From: Monosporascus cannonballus
Lineage: Eukaryota > Ascomycota > Sordariomycetes > Xylariales
DNA length: 64,000 bases
NCBI GenBank assembly: GCA_004154925.1
Contig: QJNS01000275.1
Span: forward strand, 1 to 64,000
Direction of reading: 5' to 3'
Position numbers and translations under genes: made by a program. Shown here one piece after another: positions 36,101 to 49,509 of the stretch (the stretch's first letter is position 1; every line of letters begins with the position of its first letter). The notes under the pieces were generated by a model. That model made no database searches. It had not been told where the DNA came from and worked only from the letters and a program-made list of their open reading frames with translations.

Positions 36101-38790
36101 CATTTTACGAAAAATATATTAGCTATATAATTGCTCTCTATAAAAATATAATTAAATATTTAAGAAATCTTTGTATTATATTAAAGTAAAATAATTTAAT
36201 TTTTATCTTGATAAACAATTTTAAAAAAATAAAAAATCAAGCGAAACTTTCGTCTGCAGATAATATAAATCGACCGTTTATATAATTACAGCTTTTGCAA
36301 AAAAATACGATATTTGAGATTAACAGAATTTACAAATATATTTGTAAACTTGTTATATATAACCGCGAATTAATTTATTTATCGAGATTACTTCATTTTC
36401 TATTCTAACATAGGATTATTACGTTTTGCGATTATTTTAATAATTGGCAGTAATATTTCAAATAAAACTTTTCAAATAAAACCATGTATAAATATTATAT
36501 TATACTTAAAGCAAACGTATAAAAGATATTAATAAGATTATAATAAAAAATATATCTCGATTTAATGTACGGTTTTAAAGAGCAAATCAGTTTAATTTTA
36601 CCCCAATAATATTATTAAATTTAAATCTTAAAACAACGGGGTTAATTTTATATTGTACTAATAAATCTTAGAAAAATAATATTAATAAATATTTTCGTCG
36701 CGAACGTGAGTGTTTTTATTTCGTTATATAAATTATTTCATAATTATTTCATATAGCGATAGGTATTAATTAAGATATTTTGGAATTTTAATAAAGGTTT
36801 AATAACTTTTTACCCGGACCTACGTATTTTATACGCAATATCCTTTATATTTAATATTTCTTTCTATTAATAAAACGTACCTAAAATCTCATACTTTTAA
36901 AATTTACCTTTAATCGTTTTTCTATAAGGCCAAAATAATTTAAACACTTTTTTTATAATATCGTTTTATATCCGACTTTAATTATTAACGGTGGAAAATA
37001 ATATCGCATATAATAAGAACGACATAGAAAGCACGCGCGAAAAATACAAAAAATATAAAAAAAAACGCTTTCCAAAATATTCGAACTACTGTTTATCAAT
37101 ACATTAAGACTATTACTAGTTACGGATCCAATATCCAATAATCTTAAAGGAGCTTTAAATATACTAGATATACACGGCGGAAATAACGAAAAGAAAGCAC
37201 AAAAAATCATTAATTCTAGTTAGACTTCTATCGTAAACGGATTTTAATATATAAGCGAGAAAATATCTATTAATCCGGAAGATATTATTACTGCTTAAAA
37301 AAAGCAGTAATAAATAAAGTTATTATAAGGGTACGTAAAAATAAATTTGTAAAAGATTTAACGTCCAAACCTTAGTAAATCGCAATTACACGTATATAAT
37401 AATTCGGATAACTTGTTATCTTAATTATAATAAATAAAGTCTATCACTATTAAGCCTAAAAGATAACTTACGTAATTTTTATACTTATAACTTTAAAAAA
37501 ATAAATATATATTTAAAGGTTTAGAAATTTAATTTGTTTTTATTCGATGATATTTATAAAAAATGAAAAAATTACAAAATAATTTAAACTAAGTATTCGA
37601 ATTATTATTATAGCTAACAAAGAATTTATCGATAAGATCGATTCTGTTCTATAATAATTTTTTATCTAATTATTCTGTCGTAATAATATTTTATTTATAA
37701 AGCTTTTTCAATTTTAAATTATTATAAATTTAACTTTAATTTATTAACGTTATTAAATATTTATAACTATATGCTTAGTTATACTAGAAACTTTATAAAA
37801 TAATCTTAAAAAATACTTTACCGTAGTTTTACGAGTTTTAAATTAATTCGGTTAATATTAAGGACTTTCTCAATAAAGACAACAAAAATATTAGCGAACC
37901 GCCTGTTTTTTATCGGCCTCTTTTTAAAAGGGCTTTACTTAAAAAGAAAACAAATTATAATCGTTTAAAAAAAGCGGGCAATCTTTACTCGTATTAAATT
38001 TGTAACAAATTGTTTTTTAATTAAGTAAAATTATTTTATAATTATTTCAAAAGTTTAAAATTAACTTTTCGTAACGTAAGTATCACGCGAAATTTGACGT
38101 TATTAATTCGACCAATTATTATTAATAACTAAAGTAGCTTCTTAATAGGTAAATTTCAAAATTATATAAATATTTAAAATTAATTTACGATTTTAAAAAA
38201 CGTTATGAACGTTTTGTAAGAAGTAAATAAGTTAATATTTATTAAGTTTTTCGAAAGTAAATATCTATTCAGAAATAATTATAAAGTTTTTTAATTTTTT
38301 AAAACCTTTAATATATACGTTATTTATAAAGGCGAATTATCTTTTTAAAAAAAGATATAGATTTCGTTAAAGAAATTTGCGATAATTATAATGTATTAAA
38401 AGGCCTTTAAATGTAATTATCAAAAATTGGTTTTTGAAAGCTAGATATTAAACCGGCTAAAAAAGAAATTCGCGGTAATTAAAAAAGAAAAATCGACAGA
38501 ATCACGGTATTTGAAGTTTAGCTTAATAGCTTGGTTAAAGATGCGGTTTAAGTATACTTAATATAAGCAAGACATGGCGTTAATTTACTTATAATATCTA
38601 AAAACTTTATATTATTAATAAATTTCGATTATTTATTATATATAATTATTTCTTAATATTTTACTCTATATTTAAAATTTTCAACTTATTACTTATATAC
38701 GATTATTTCAGATTATTTCTTTACCCATGGTTAATCCGTAAGTATTTTAAAATATTTAAAAAATACTTACGAATCACCTATAGAAGTTTT
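30173..38790. repeat. AT-rich RIP-degraded block 2
   Basis: About 8.6 kb of TpA-rich, CpA-poor sequence. Fragments such as EPPVFYRPLFKRALLKKK (plus, about 37,900) read briefly as protein, but every frame is closed by many stops. The two ends share an inverted ACTCCTAYGGGT phrase next to ACCC/GGGT clusters. The sub-stretch 32,330-33,000 has fewer CpG and more CpA than its surroundings. Confidence 0.75.
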
Positions 38791-38802
38791 CAAAAAAAAA
38801 AA

Positions 38803-39225
38803 ACTCCTATGGGTGACCCGTGGGTATTTCTTTTTTTTTTTTTACGTAGGTTTCCACGGGTACCCATTCCCTCACCCTCAGGACACCAAATTTATCCAAT
38901 GGAGTATCGGTACTTGTGATTTCCATCTTCTGAAGAAGTCGCTCGCTTTATTCGGATATGAAGATATCCTGGGAGACCCATTCTCTTGTGAGCTTGCACT
39001 GATCCCAGCTTGGAGGACAGCGCTACCCACATTTCCGTCATGGAGGCTCGATGTAGCCTTTCCATCATTTTTCCCGGGGAGTCCTCTGGTCGGAACTTGG
39101 GTGAGAGAATGGATACCCATCCATTACCTATTCAAAATGGCGAGTACTCGCGGATACCTATTAGATTCGCCAAGGACCCATTAGGTACCCATCGGGTCTT
39201 GCCAAGAACTCACGAGCACCCAGTA
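38803..39225. mobile_element. Short element bounded by ACCC/GGGT clusters
   Basis: A 0.4-kb island of normal composition lies between AT blocks 2 and 3. The left end carries ATGGGTGACCCGTGGGTA and CCACGGGTACCCATTCC. The right end carries GGATACCCATCCATTACCTA and GGTACCCATCGGGTC. The interior has open frames on both strands (38,813-39,184 plus; 38,878-39,120 minus) without recognisable motifs. Clustered words at both ends and the small size suggest a non-autonomous transposon, but no target duplication was established. Confidence 0.4.
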
Positions 39226-39854
39226 AGTAAAAAATTTATATATAAATTAAATTAATAAAAAAAATTTGAAACAACCTGAAAAATTCCGACAAAAGTAATA
39301 ATATTAAACAATTTAGGATTAAATTATATATAACGTTTTAAATATCTTAAAAGCAAATAACGCCGATTTTTCTTTAAGTCTAATTTTTTATTAATATTAT
39401 TTATTTTGAATATTCTTCGAATCCTTATTATTTTGCCACTGATTATTTTATACGTTTTTTATATTTAAACTGTTGGTTATAAGTTTTGCTTAATAAAATG
39501 TTAACTTTTTTTACTAAATGCTGCATTTTTATTTACACTGTTACTAAGTTTTAGTTATAACTTAAAATATTTTTAATTAATTATATGATGTTTTCGTTAA
39601 ATCGTATTTTATTTGGTATAAAAAACGTATACGTTCATTTTTATAAAAAATTACAGAATTTTTAAATTATTTTAAATAGTTTTTACTTTCAAATCATTCG
39701 ATTAATATAATTTTTACCGCCCTTTATTTGAAGGAAATAAATAGATAAGCGAGCTGATGGCCGAACAATCGCAGAGTATTTCAAGAAGTACGTAGATTAA
39801 TAGATTTCTATATAGGTTATATGCGTATTCGCTGGGATATGTGATTTTGTAGAT

Positions 39855-39900
39855 GTCTTAAGCAGGTGGATCGGCGACTGGTCGCCGACATTTAGCCGTA
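39855..39900. repeat. Palindromic patch, copy 1
   Basis: CGGCGAC-TG-GTCGCCG at 39872-39887 is a perfect inverted repeat, followed by TTTAGCCG. The surrounding sequence aligns with 53,840-53,900 in the same orientation, where the palindrome has different bases but is again intact. Confidence 0.55.
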
Positions 39901-40777
39901 CCTCTCGTGTTCTCTCATTTCTCTACATTTGTATACCGCCTATAAAAAATTTAAAATCGTGATTAATTTTTCTGTTATTATAAAATTTGGCTTATTAAAT
40001 TTTAAAACAGCATTTTGTTAAATAATAATTTAATAATTATTTAATATTCTTCAATTATATATAAAATAGCAACTTTATATATTAATATTATTTTACAATT
40101 ATTTTTACTTTTTTTAAAAAAATTTATTATTAAATAAAATAGCCGTTTTTCTTTTTTAAAAAATGTAGAACTTTTTTTACATAATAATTTCCTAGTTAAA
40201 CTTATAAACATTATTTTTCTAGCCGGAGAATCTTTTTTATACCGTAAGGATAATATTTTTTAACGCTCGGTAACTTTTTAAACATTAGAATTAACTGGCA
40301 AGCTGCTTTCATAATACGCGTTATTTTAAATGTTATCATAATTATTAAATTATTAATAAATAATCATTTTACAGCTATTTTAATAAAACTTTATAATTAT
40401 AAATAAATTAATTTTTATAATAAGGTTAAATTATAATTTTAATAATGGTACGATAACACGTAAGTATTCAGCGAATTTTTAATTAAATATAAATATAAAA
40501 TACTGTTCTAAGAAAATAAAGTATATAAAATAATCTAAAGTAATTAAAAAATATTTTCAAAACATATATAAGGATTTTATTTTAACTATTTTTATCTTAT
40601 TATTAAATCAAGCAATAATATATATAATATTACCATTTTATGGTTATTAATTTTATTTTAATATATAAAACCAATGTTTTTGCTAAAATTTTATATATTT
40701 TATCATAAAATTAAAAAAACCAAATACGAATATTTCAATTAAAGTTAATCCGTTTTAAAAAAACGACAAATATATTA

Positions 40778-41029
40778 ATGAACGTATTACATAAGCTCCC
40801 AACTGAAACAAGATCGCGACTTCGTTTTTGGAACCTTGTAACAATTAATCCAAATAACTCAACTACAACACATTTAATTGATTTAAATCGACCGTATTCT
40901 TTATCGCTAACTGTATATACAATTCCGGAACAAATATACGTATCATATCAAGGCTTATTGCGGATATTATATTGCTATTCTTTTTTTAACAGTCTTGTAA
41001 TCGACCGCCTTTTAATGCGTTTAAATTAA
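40778..41029 (+). other. Open frame of 83 codons in an undegraded patch
   Basis: The frame begins MNVLHKLPTETRSRLRFWNL and contains normal CpA and TpG frequencies, unlike the AT block around it. No family is recognised. It may be a remnant of a gene or element that escaped RIP, or chance in a short patch. Confidence 0.25.
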
Positions 41030-41136
41030 TATTACTCCCATTTCGAAAGTACTAAAGCCGACAGACAAAAAAACGATTACCGACCAAATTCTTAACCTAT
41101 ATACGCAAACGTTTCTTATCAGGCTTTAATACGTAA

Positions 41137-41403
41137 AAGATATTCGCAAAATACGTCGTATTAAAAGATTACAAGGCGAGTTGTAAGGCTGTAGAGCAAG
41201 GCTATAAGGCTTGCTACAAAGCACGTCTCGAGGCGCGTCGTAAGGCGTATCGCGGTATTGCAGGATTTGCCAGAGCAACAATTCGATTTTACGTATTTAA
41301 AATAATTAAAACAAACGTTTCCAATAAAGAAAAATCTTTATTATACGGAATAAATAATTTTTTTCGATCGATAAAAAAGGTGGTAATAAGAAATTGCTGT
41401 TAA
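41137..41403 (+). other. Lys/Ala/Arg-rich open frame without ATG
   Basis: This frame is open for 88 codons between stops and reads YKASCKAVEQGYKACYKARL and EARRKAYRGIAGFARATI. It shows K-A/C-x repeats and a run of basic residues. It has no initiating ATG, so it would be an exon or a relic. Together with the frame at 40,778 it marks a patch that was not mutated by RIP. Confidence 0.25.
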
Positions 41404-44400
41404 CCGTTATTAATAATAGTAATTACAAAAAGGTTAAACGAAAGAATTAGCAATATGGCATCCGTAACAAACCTTAATATAATACGTATATTTGTTTTAA
41501 AGCTATATATATAGTTAGGGATAAAAAATACGGTTGATTTAAATCAATTAAATATGTTTTAATTAAGTTGTTTAGATGAATTATTACAAGGTTTCTAAAA
41601 AACGAATCGCAAACTTTTTTTAAGTCGCGAGCTTATGTAATACGTTATGTTATTTATTACTTTAATTTAATTATTACGAACCGAATTTAATGTAAGTTTA
41701 ATAATAAATTTAAATTATTTTGATAAAATAATTAGTATTAAATGATCTTTAAAATTTAACTTTTGAAAATCTCATTTTTTTAAATAACACTTTGACTTTT
41801 GGCATTAATTAATCTTTTTTTTGTAAAGTTAATTCTTAAATATAGTTCTTATATATTAAAATCCGTTTATTTTAATAGTCTAACAAATATATAAAAATTT
41901 CTAAGATATTTAATTTTCGTTTCTATTATTTTCGAGTTTATCCGAATTTTACTTGGCGTGAAATGTATTTAATAATAGGTTATATTAATTTAGTAAATCT
42001 TTTAGATTTTCTATATATGAAATTAAAAATATATCTCGTATTTTTTCTTAACGTTTTTCGAATCGTTTGCGAATATAAACAAAATCGTTGTCACTATATA
42101 AAATATTTTGATTTAAATTAAATATTTTAATTCAAATGTAAAGTTGTATAATTACAAGTAATTTATATTATTAAGCGTATAGTAACTAACGGTTAAAATT
42201 ACATTTTAATTAAAAGAATTTTAAATATAAATTAAATTATATAGAAAGTAAATATAACTAAAAATATATTATTACTTCCTTATTATAATATTAAAATAAT
42301 TTAGAAACAGTTTTTAAATGTTTTTGTACTTGAAAATAAAAAAAGGTATAATAAATCATATATCCCGCTTATTATAATTTTTATAATAGTTTTATATTTT
42401 TACTTGCAGCATTTAAAGCTTATTTTTTAAAATATATTATTAAATAATTTGTAACTAAAAACCTCTCAATTAATCGTTAAAATAATTACGAAATTTAGTA
42501 ATTATATTACTTAATAAAAGATCTAGAAAAACGAAAAGCTAAGTTGATAATTAATTATTAATATATAATTTGTTGATATTTTTTAAAAAAACATTTAAAA
42601 TTATTATTTTAATGCTTTTTTATAATAATTACAACTATATTAATAATCTCTGAATAAATCCGAAAAATCTTAATTTTTTTATATTCTTTTTACTTCTTTT
42701 TTTGGTTTTTTCTGTAAATAATAATTTTAATAACTTTTAACGATGTACTTTTTACATTTACGTAAATGCTCAGGCAGAGTTTTATAGCCACTTATTATAA
42801 CAAAAAATATAGTCTTTTTAAAAAATCGATTTTATTGGTTATTCAAATAAAATATTTAAAACTAGTAACTAAATTACGAATAAATTTAGTATTATTAAGC
42901 GGTAATATATACCCCGTTTTTTAATAATAAATATTTAAGTATAAATATTTACCTTACGAAATATGAATTATTAAATACGTAACACAAGAATTATCTAATT
43001 GTAGCAGCTATATCTATTATAAATTATTTAAAATACAAGTTGATAATGTAAAATTTTATTTGTAAAGATGTTTATTATAGTTCAACAATAGATTTTTAAT
43101 AAAGCCGAAATACATTTAAATAATAAATATGTATAATTATAAAAATTGAATATTTATTTTCTAATTATTTTAAGTAATACGTTATAATACAATTATATAT
43201 TTTTATTTCGGATTAGTAAGGGTTTTACTTTATTTCGTCAAGCTTTTAAGTTTTTATTTTATTCGGTTAAAGAGTTTTTCAATATATTTAGTAATTCTAT
43301 ACAATAAGCTTTAAGGAAATTTATTAAATACTTTATATAAAATATACAATATATATATATTATCGAACTTCGGATCCTTATTAAATGTTTATATAATATT
43401 CGATAAAATTATTTATATATTTTTTCTTAGAGTCAAAATTATTATTTAAACTAAAAACACGAATTTGGTCGGTTATTTTTAAGCTTTTTAATTTCTATAA
43501 CAGCTTATTATTATTAAATCTAATCGTTTTAATATGTCAAAAGTAAATATTAATAAAAAATAATATTTTTTAATTGTTGATTAATTTACTAACTAATAGT
43601 TTTTAAAACCAAAACATTTAAAAACACGACTTATATGTTATGATTAATTAATATAGAGATTTTTAAAGGAATTCTCCTTAATTTATATTTAATACGTATA
43701 TTAATATACATATTTAATATTAATAGGTGAATCTATTTTTATAAATTACTTTTATAATTCGAAAATAGGTATTTAAAAACATTTAATAAATATATATTTA
43801 AATAGGAAATCATTAATTAAATAATTTAAAATAATACTAGGTGTTAATTTTAACTAAGAAGGTTTATTTGAAAAATATTATCCTGAAAGAAAAGAAAACG
43901 TTAAAAATAAAATCAAGCTTAATAAATATATATTAATAAAATCTTTATATAATAATTATTTTAAAGCTATATTAAATATATATGTATATTAAAGTTTTTA
44001 TTGTTAATAATTAAATCCATTTAATTCATTTTTTGCGATCTATAGTATTTCGTAAATGTTTTTTATAAATTTCTTTCGTTTTTTAGAAACAATATTAAAA
44101 TATGTAAAGTAATACTTATATCGCCGAAACTAAATTTTTGATTGTCCAGTTATCGGTTAGAAAATTTATATAAAACTTTTTAATATTTATTTTACGGTTT
44201 GTTTTGTTAAATATATTAATAGTTTTATTTAATAGATTTTCGTTCTTTTTATTATTAATATTTATTTAAAACTATAATTACAGATAAAACCAAATTACTT
44301 AAACCTTATATTAATGTTCTTAATATTAATAATGAATTTTAAATAAAATAAGAAATCGGCCGTTAATTATATTGAAAATTAAACTCAATTCGAATAATTT

Positions 44401-47400
44401 AACATAAAAAAGCCATTTTTTTAACTAACTAGGTTCGGTAAATTATATTATTATTAAATAATTATTAATCCAATTATAAATATTGAAATTCTGAATTTAA
44501 TATTTAGGTATACTATTTTCGATTACAATATATTATAATTAACCTTCAGGTTTAAGGATTTTCGTTAATATTTCTTAATAAGTAATTGTTGTTAAATATT
44601 TCGTTATTATTTTAATTAAGGTTTTTATTTTAGAATAATATATCTTAGAATAATTTATTATAATCGAAAACAGTATTTTTAAAATTAAAGTTTTCGAAAG
44701 ATTGCAATGTAATTTCGGTAATATAATAAATTCGATAAAAACTAGCATAAAGAAATGTTTTAACAAACGGATAATTAAGAAAGATCAAAGAGAAATAATC
44801 GAAATTATGTAAATAAAGAGCAATATAAAATTTTAAAATTATATGTTAACGTTTTTAAACGTTATTTTCTACCCTTTTTTATAACAATTTGTACTAAAAT
44901 TATTTATTTTATTTATTTTAATTCGTATTTAATATTACCAAAATAATATACTTGAACAGCTATACGTTTTAAGTAATATCTTAAATATTTTACGAATTAA
45001 CAGTATTTAAAATAAATTTTATCAAAGTTTTAAAGATTTTATGTTGAATTTTTTTCGTTACCTAAATTTACTAAATATATCTTCATTTAACGTATAATAC
45101 AAGATAGATTAATATTATTAGCTAACCTTATTTCTAATCACGTAAAGATAACATTAAATACATCAATAAAGATTTAATTAAAATATTTGTGCGTAAAGTT
45201 CGGCGTTATAAATACAAGCGTAATAATAGATATATAACGAAATTATTTTATAATTATTTTATTATTAATACTTTTAATAAATGAAATTTACGACATTAAA
45301 AAATACTATTTTAATACGTTATATGCAATATATTTATAAATAAACTATTTTAATTTATACAGATAAAAACTTTTATTTTACTAATGCTGTAAAGAATTAC
45401 AAAAGATATTCTGTTGTTTATATAAAAAATATATAAAACTTTAAGTGAAGTATAATTAAATTATTCGCAAGGTTTCAAATTATTAAAATATAATTATTAT
45501 AAATTCAGTTATTAAAGCGTTTGAAATAATAAAAATCTATATTTTATTAAGCTTCTTTATTTTGTTTTTTTATTTAATAATTTAAATTTTTCATTTTTAT
45601 CTTAATTAAATTGTATTACGTTATCTGATTCTAATACAGTATTTTTAATATCGACTATTTAATTTGTAAAATAATTTTAAAATAATTATATTCGAAAATT
45701 TTATTTTTAATTCTATAATACTGCTTTTCCTTAAACGTTTCAAATTTAAGAAATTATTATTTTAAAATCTTTATACCAAATATTTCGAGCGCAAAAAGCT
45801 AATATTGTAATAAAACAAAATAATATCGAAAGAATTCGATATAGTTTAATGTAATAAAATAAACCTAAATTAAATAAAAAATATTTAAGTCATTCTATAC
45901 TTTTAAAGAAATAAACAGTACAAAATATAATTACTAAGCGAAAGATTAATACTTATTAATAAATATTAATAATAAAATAACGAAAATAGTGTAAAATAAT
46001 AACACTATCGCTAATAGTATTCGCTATAAATCTATTATGAATACTTTAAATTATTTAATAGTTAAATTATCGACAAATCGTATTACGTCTTAAATTTAAA
46101 GATTTCGTATAATAATCTAATATATAAACTTTCACCCCTATTATTTTTTAATTTTTTATTAACAATTCTAATGCTTATTACCGACTTAAAATAAAAATAA
46201 TAAGGGATGTCTATTTATATAGTAAATTAAAATTGTCTAATTCATTATCAACAAAATTATAAACCTTTTATAATACTTTCGATATCGTATATTTTAATTA
46301 TTTTTAGCACTTAACATTTTTATAAATCGAAATAATTTTAATGTTAATAATAAAGTTGAAAATATTAAAGAAAGGTACTTGTATATTTCGTTTCGGACGT
46401 TTAAATATTTTGCAGTACCTTATTTTTAAGAGTTTTAATATAATTTTAAATCACTTAAAATTCAATATTTAAAATAATATAAACTCGTAAACAATATATA
46501 TTTTAAATTATATTAATATGACAATAATTTTCAAATATTTCTAAAATTTATGAATTTTTGTTTATAGAAATGTTTCGATTGAAGTTATAATCTACGACAA
46601 TTACTTAAAGTATTTTTTATTTATACAAAATGTTTTTATTATATTATTTCACTCGGTATAAATTTCATAATGCTTTTATATAAAAAATATTTTAGCTTAA
46701 TATTACAGAAAAAACAATATTTTCTAAAAGGTTATTGCGGTTTTCTATTTGAGCAAATTCGAAAGTAGTAAAAGAGTTCGCTCGTTTAATTACCTTAAAA
46801 TTTAATATCAGAAATAAATATATTAAAAACTTATTTTCAAAAATTTATTTAAAATTATACCGTATTTTATTATTAAGGATTACCGTCTTTATAATATAGC
46901 GTAATAAGGCTAAAAAATATATTATACGTTATTTCGATAAAAAATCCCGTAACTTTATTTCTAAAATTCGCTTTTATTGTTTGAAGTTTTTTTATTATAA
47001 GTATATTAAAAGAAATTATAAGATAAAAGTTTAATTACATTAACATTTTTAAATGAAAATAATACAATTTAATTAGATTTTAAAATTGACCTACTAATCG
47101 AAAACGCTGAAAACTTTTAAAAGATTTATTAAACAAAATTTTTTAAATAAGATTTTAATATTATTAATGATATTTACGATAAAATTATTTTTGCTATATT
47201 TGATAATATAATTTTTAAGTTTCGTATAAGTAATAATTTTGTACAGAAAAATCTAAGAATAATTTAAATTAAAAATCGTTATAATATTAACTTCTTAACT
47301 ATAATACGAATATTTTGTTCGCTAAATTACACTTATGAAAATAAATAATAATACTATATTTTACATATTAACTATAATTTTTATACTAAATTATTTTAAA

Positions 47401-47467
47401 TCTTTTAATTTATTTTTAAATAAATAATAACTTTTAACAAAATTTGGCTTTTCGAAAAATAATATAT

Positions 47468-47555
47468 ATTATTTTTATAAAATATTTATTATTTTTATAA
47501 AATATTTATTATTTTTATAAAATATTTATTATTTTTATAAAATATTTATTATTTT
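47468..47555. repeat. Minisatellite, 20-bp unit, about 4.4 copies
   Basis: The unit TTATTTTTATAAAATATTTA is repeated head to tail with almost no variation. It lies about 100 bases from the right edge of AT block 3. Its homogeneity means that it expanded after the RIP damage around it. Confidence 0.9.
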
Positions 47556-47647
47556 AAATTATTTTATTTTCTTAAATCAAATTTGGAATTTATGTATTTC
47601 GTTAATAGATAATCGTAAGTACTTAATAGCTTCTTGGCATTACTTAT

Positions 47648-47686
47648 TAGGTACCCGCGAGCCGTGGGTAATTTTCGGTGGGTGGT
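47648..47686. repeat. ACCC/GGGT word cluster 4
   Basis: GGTACCCGCGAGCCGTGGGTA followed by GGTGGGTGGTTCC marks the sharp step from AT block 3 to the zinc-finger island. The word type matches the clusters near 30.1, 38.8 and 39.2 kb. Confidence 0.5.
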
Positions 47687-47759
47687 TCCTCCCTCACCCT
47701 TGTCGGAACCAACCACCATCCCTCGGCGGACAAACTCCAGCTAATTGAAATGCTCCGCC

Positions 47760-48981
47760 TTTTTCTTGCGCTCCACGATGACGTATCCACTCGTAACCTA
47801 GACTCGGTTTGGCCATTAGCTGAGAGGCCCCTGCCATTTCGCTTACCAGTCGACCAAACTTTTTTTCAAGATCTTCAGCCACTCGAAGGCACGCAGAAGC
47901 AGCATGGCCGCCGCGGCGGAGGCCGCCGACTACCACTAGAAATCCAGTCGATCATAGCCCAAAGACTAGAAAGTCGAACAGATGGCTCCTATGAATGTGG
48001 TTGTGGCAAAAGACTAACGAATCCGGTTTTGTTTCGTAAGAGTGTCGCTCTCATACACTTCGGCAGCCGAATACATCGTTCTATGTTCCCGAACGATCCC
48101 TTCCGCCGCGAATGTCAAACTATTCTGCCAAACAGGTACGGTGAAACCCTACGAGCACACCTGGAAACAAACGAACACATCAGTTTCGAGAAGAAATTCC
48201 TCAAAGCTGAGGATATGATCAACGAATTGAGAAGTATTCAAATTAGTCTTTCGATCAATCCTATAGCACTCAAAACCCTTGTCATAGAGTGAAGATTCCA
48301 TTGTTCGCCATATACAATACGATCGCGAATGGACGAGATCGACTACGCGACTATCCGGAGGCAGTACAAATCCCATTGCGGAGACAAAGAGCGTCCTATA
48401 GCATTCATTTGTAGTTGTGGTGCAGTTGGGACCAGGTGCTGGCGGAAAAAAAGAACGCCGACACCATCTAGAGACTGCTCTACATAAAAAGGAACATGGA
48501 TTATCTCAATTCCTATTCACGGTGTCAATGCGGGCTTTATGTGCGCAACTCTTATGCGGATGCGCATCGTGTAAGCGCCATGCACCGGGATTCCATGCCA
48601 GGGATGCCGGCTACGCCATGCGACTGGAAACCCGGCCCATGGAGTGTGCTTCGCGTTCTTCACGAACCTAGCGTACGGACAGATAAAGTGACTCAAAGCC
48701 AGCTCCTGGATCACATGGATTCGATGAATGGGGACGATGAGGATGAGGACGATGAGGGTGGATCTGAGTTTGAGAATGAATACCGGGATAAGGGCGATGA
48801 GGCTGAAGGAAAAAGAAAAGAGGGAGAAGATTATAAGGGCAGTGTGATGGGCGTTTTGATGGACGAAGAGGACTACCTTTCCGATATTTCATTATCGACA
48901 GTGAGCGAAGACTGGGCCTCTATAGGAGCCGCAGCATTACGCGGCGAGATGCCTGATGGACCGACTCTGAGCGGTTCATAA
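47760..48981 (+). pseudogene. C2H2-like zinc-finger protein gene, broken
   Basis: The frame open from 47,678 contains YECGCGKRLTNPVLFRKS and RRECQTILPNRYGETLRAHL, a Cys-His pattern, and stops at a TGA at 48290-48292. It continues in the same frame as RFHCSPYTIRSRMDEIDYAT and FICSCGAVGTR. It then shifts by one base to KKERRHHLETALHKKEHG, and again to SRCQCGLYVRNSYADAHRVS. An acidic tail (DDEDEDDEGG) and a stop at 48979-48981 follow. The TGA fits a CGA-to-TGA change. The repeated C-x-C...H...H pattern points to a zinc-binding protein of the kind found in the island at 28-30 kb, though not clearly the same gene. The start is uncertain. Introns could explain some of the breaks. Confidence 0.5.
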
Positions 48982-49509
48982 ACGGAGTCTACAGGGCACG
49001 CAGGCGTAAAATAGCGCGGTGATGATCAGTAGTCATTACCAATATGCCTGGGAGGCGACCTAGTTCTAGTGAACACAACAAAAAGTGTGATAACTAGGTT
49101 CCTCGAGACAATACTCGCACGTATTGATTGTATTTGTGCGCCTAACCTAGGGTAGATGACTGGAGACGGCTGGGGTCGTGGAGAGTGAATTGTGCTTCGG
49201 ATACCGCTAGGATTGTAGAAGAGCCCAAAGAAGCCGAAAATATTGATAAATTCTGGATCAGGACGACACGGGTGATTCTCTCGCTTCGCCAACGACACAA
49301 AGATGTATCATAAGAGGAGGCAATATATCTTCTGGAGACGGGTAATTGCTCAAAGTTTTTTATTTTATTTTTTATTTTTATTTTTTTTTTTGGCGCCGAG
49401 CCGACCACATCCTCTATCACCCCATAGGTATCACTAGCTACACTGCGATGTATCCCACCGACGCATTGTCTGTCGAATCGCCCCTGCTGAACACAGGTCC
49501 CATCTCTTC
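48982..49509. other. 3' flank between the zinc-finger pseudogene and eL33
   Basis: This holds a T-rich stretch at about 49,355-49,392 (A-rich on the eL33 strand), which would fall in the 3' region of eL33. No gene was recognised. Confidence 0.4.

Larger units (their letters stand above)
39226..47640. repeat. AT-rich RIP-degraded block 3
   Basis: About 8.4 kb, mostly TpA-rich and CpA-poor. It includes a patch with a palindrome at 39,740-39,940, an undegraded patch at 40,770-41,403, and a minisatellite at its right edge. No intact element was found. Confidence 0.75.
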
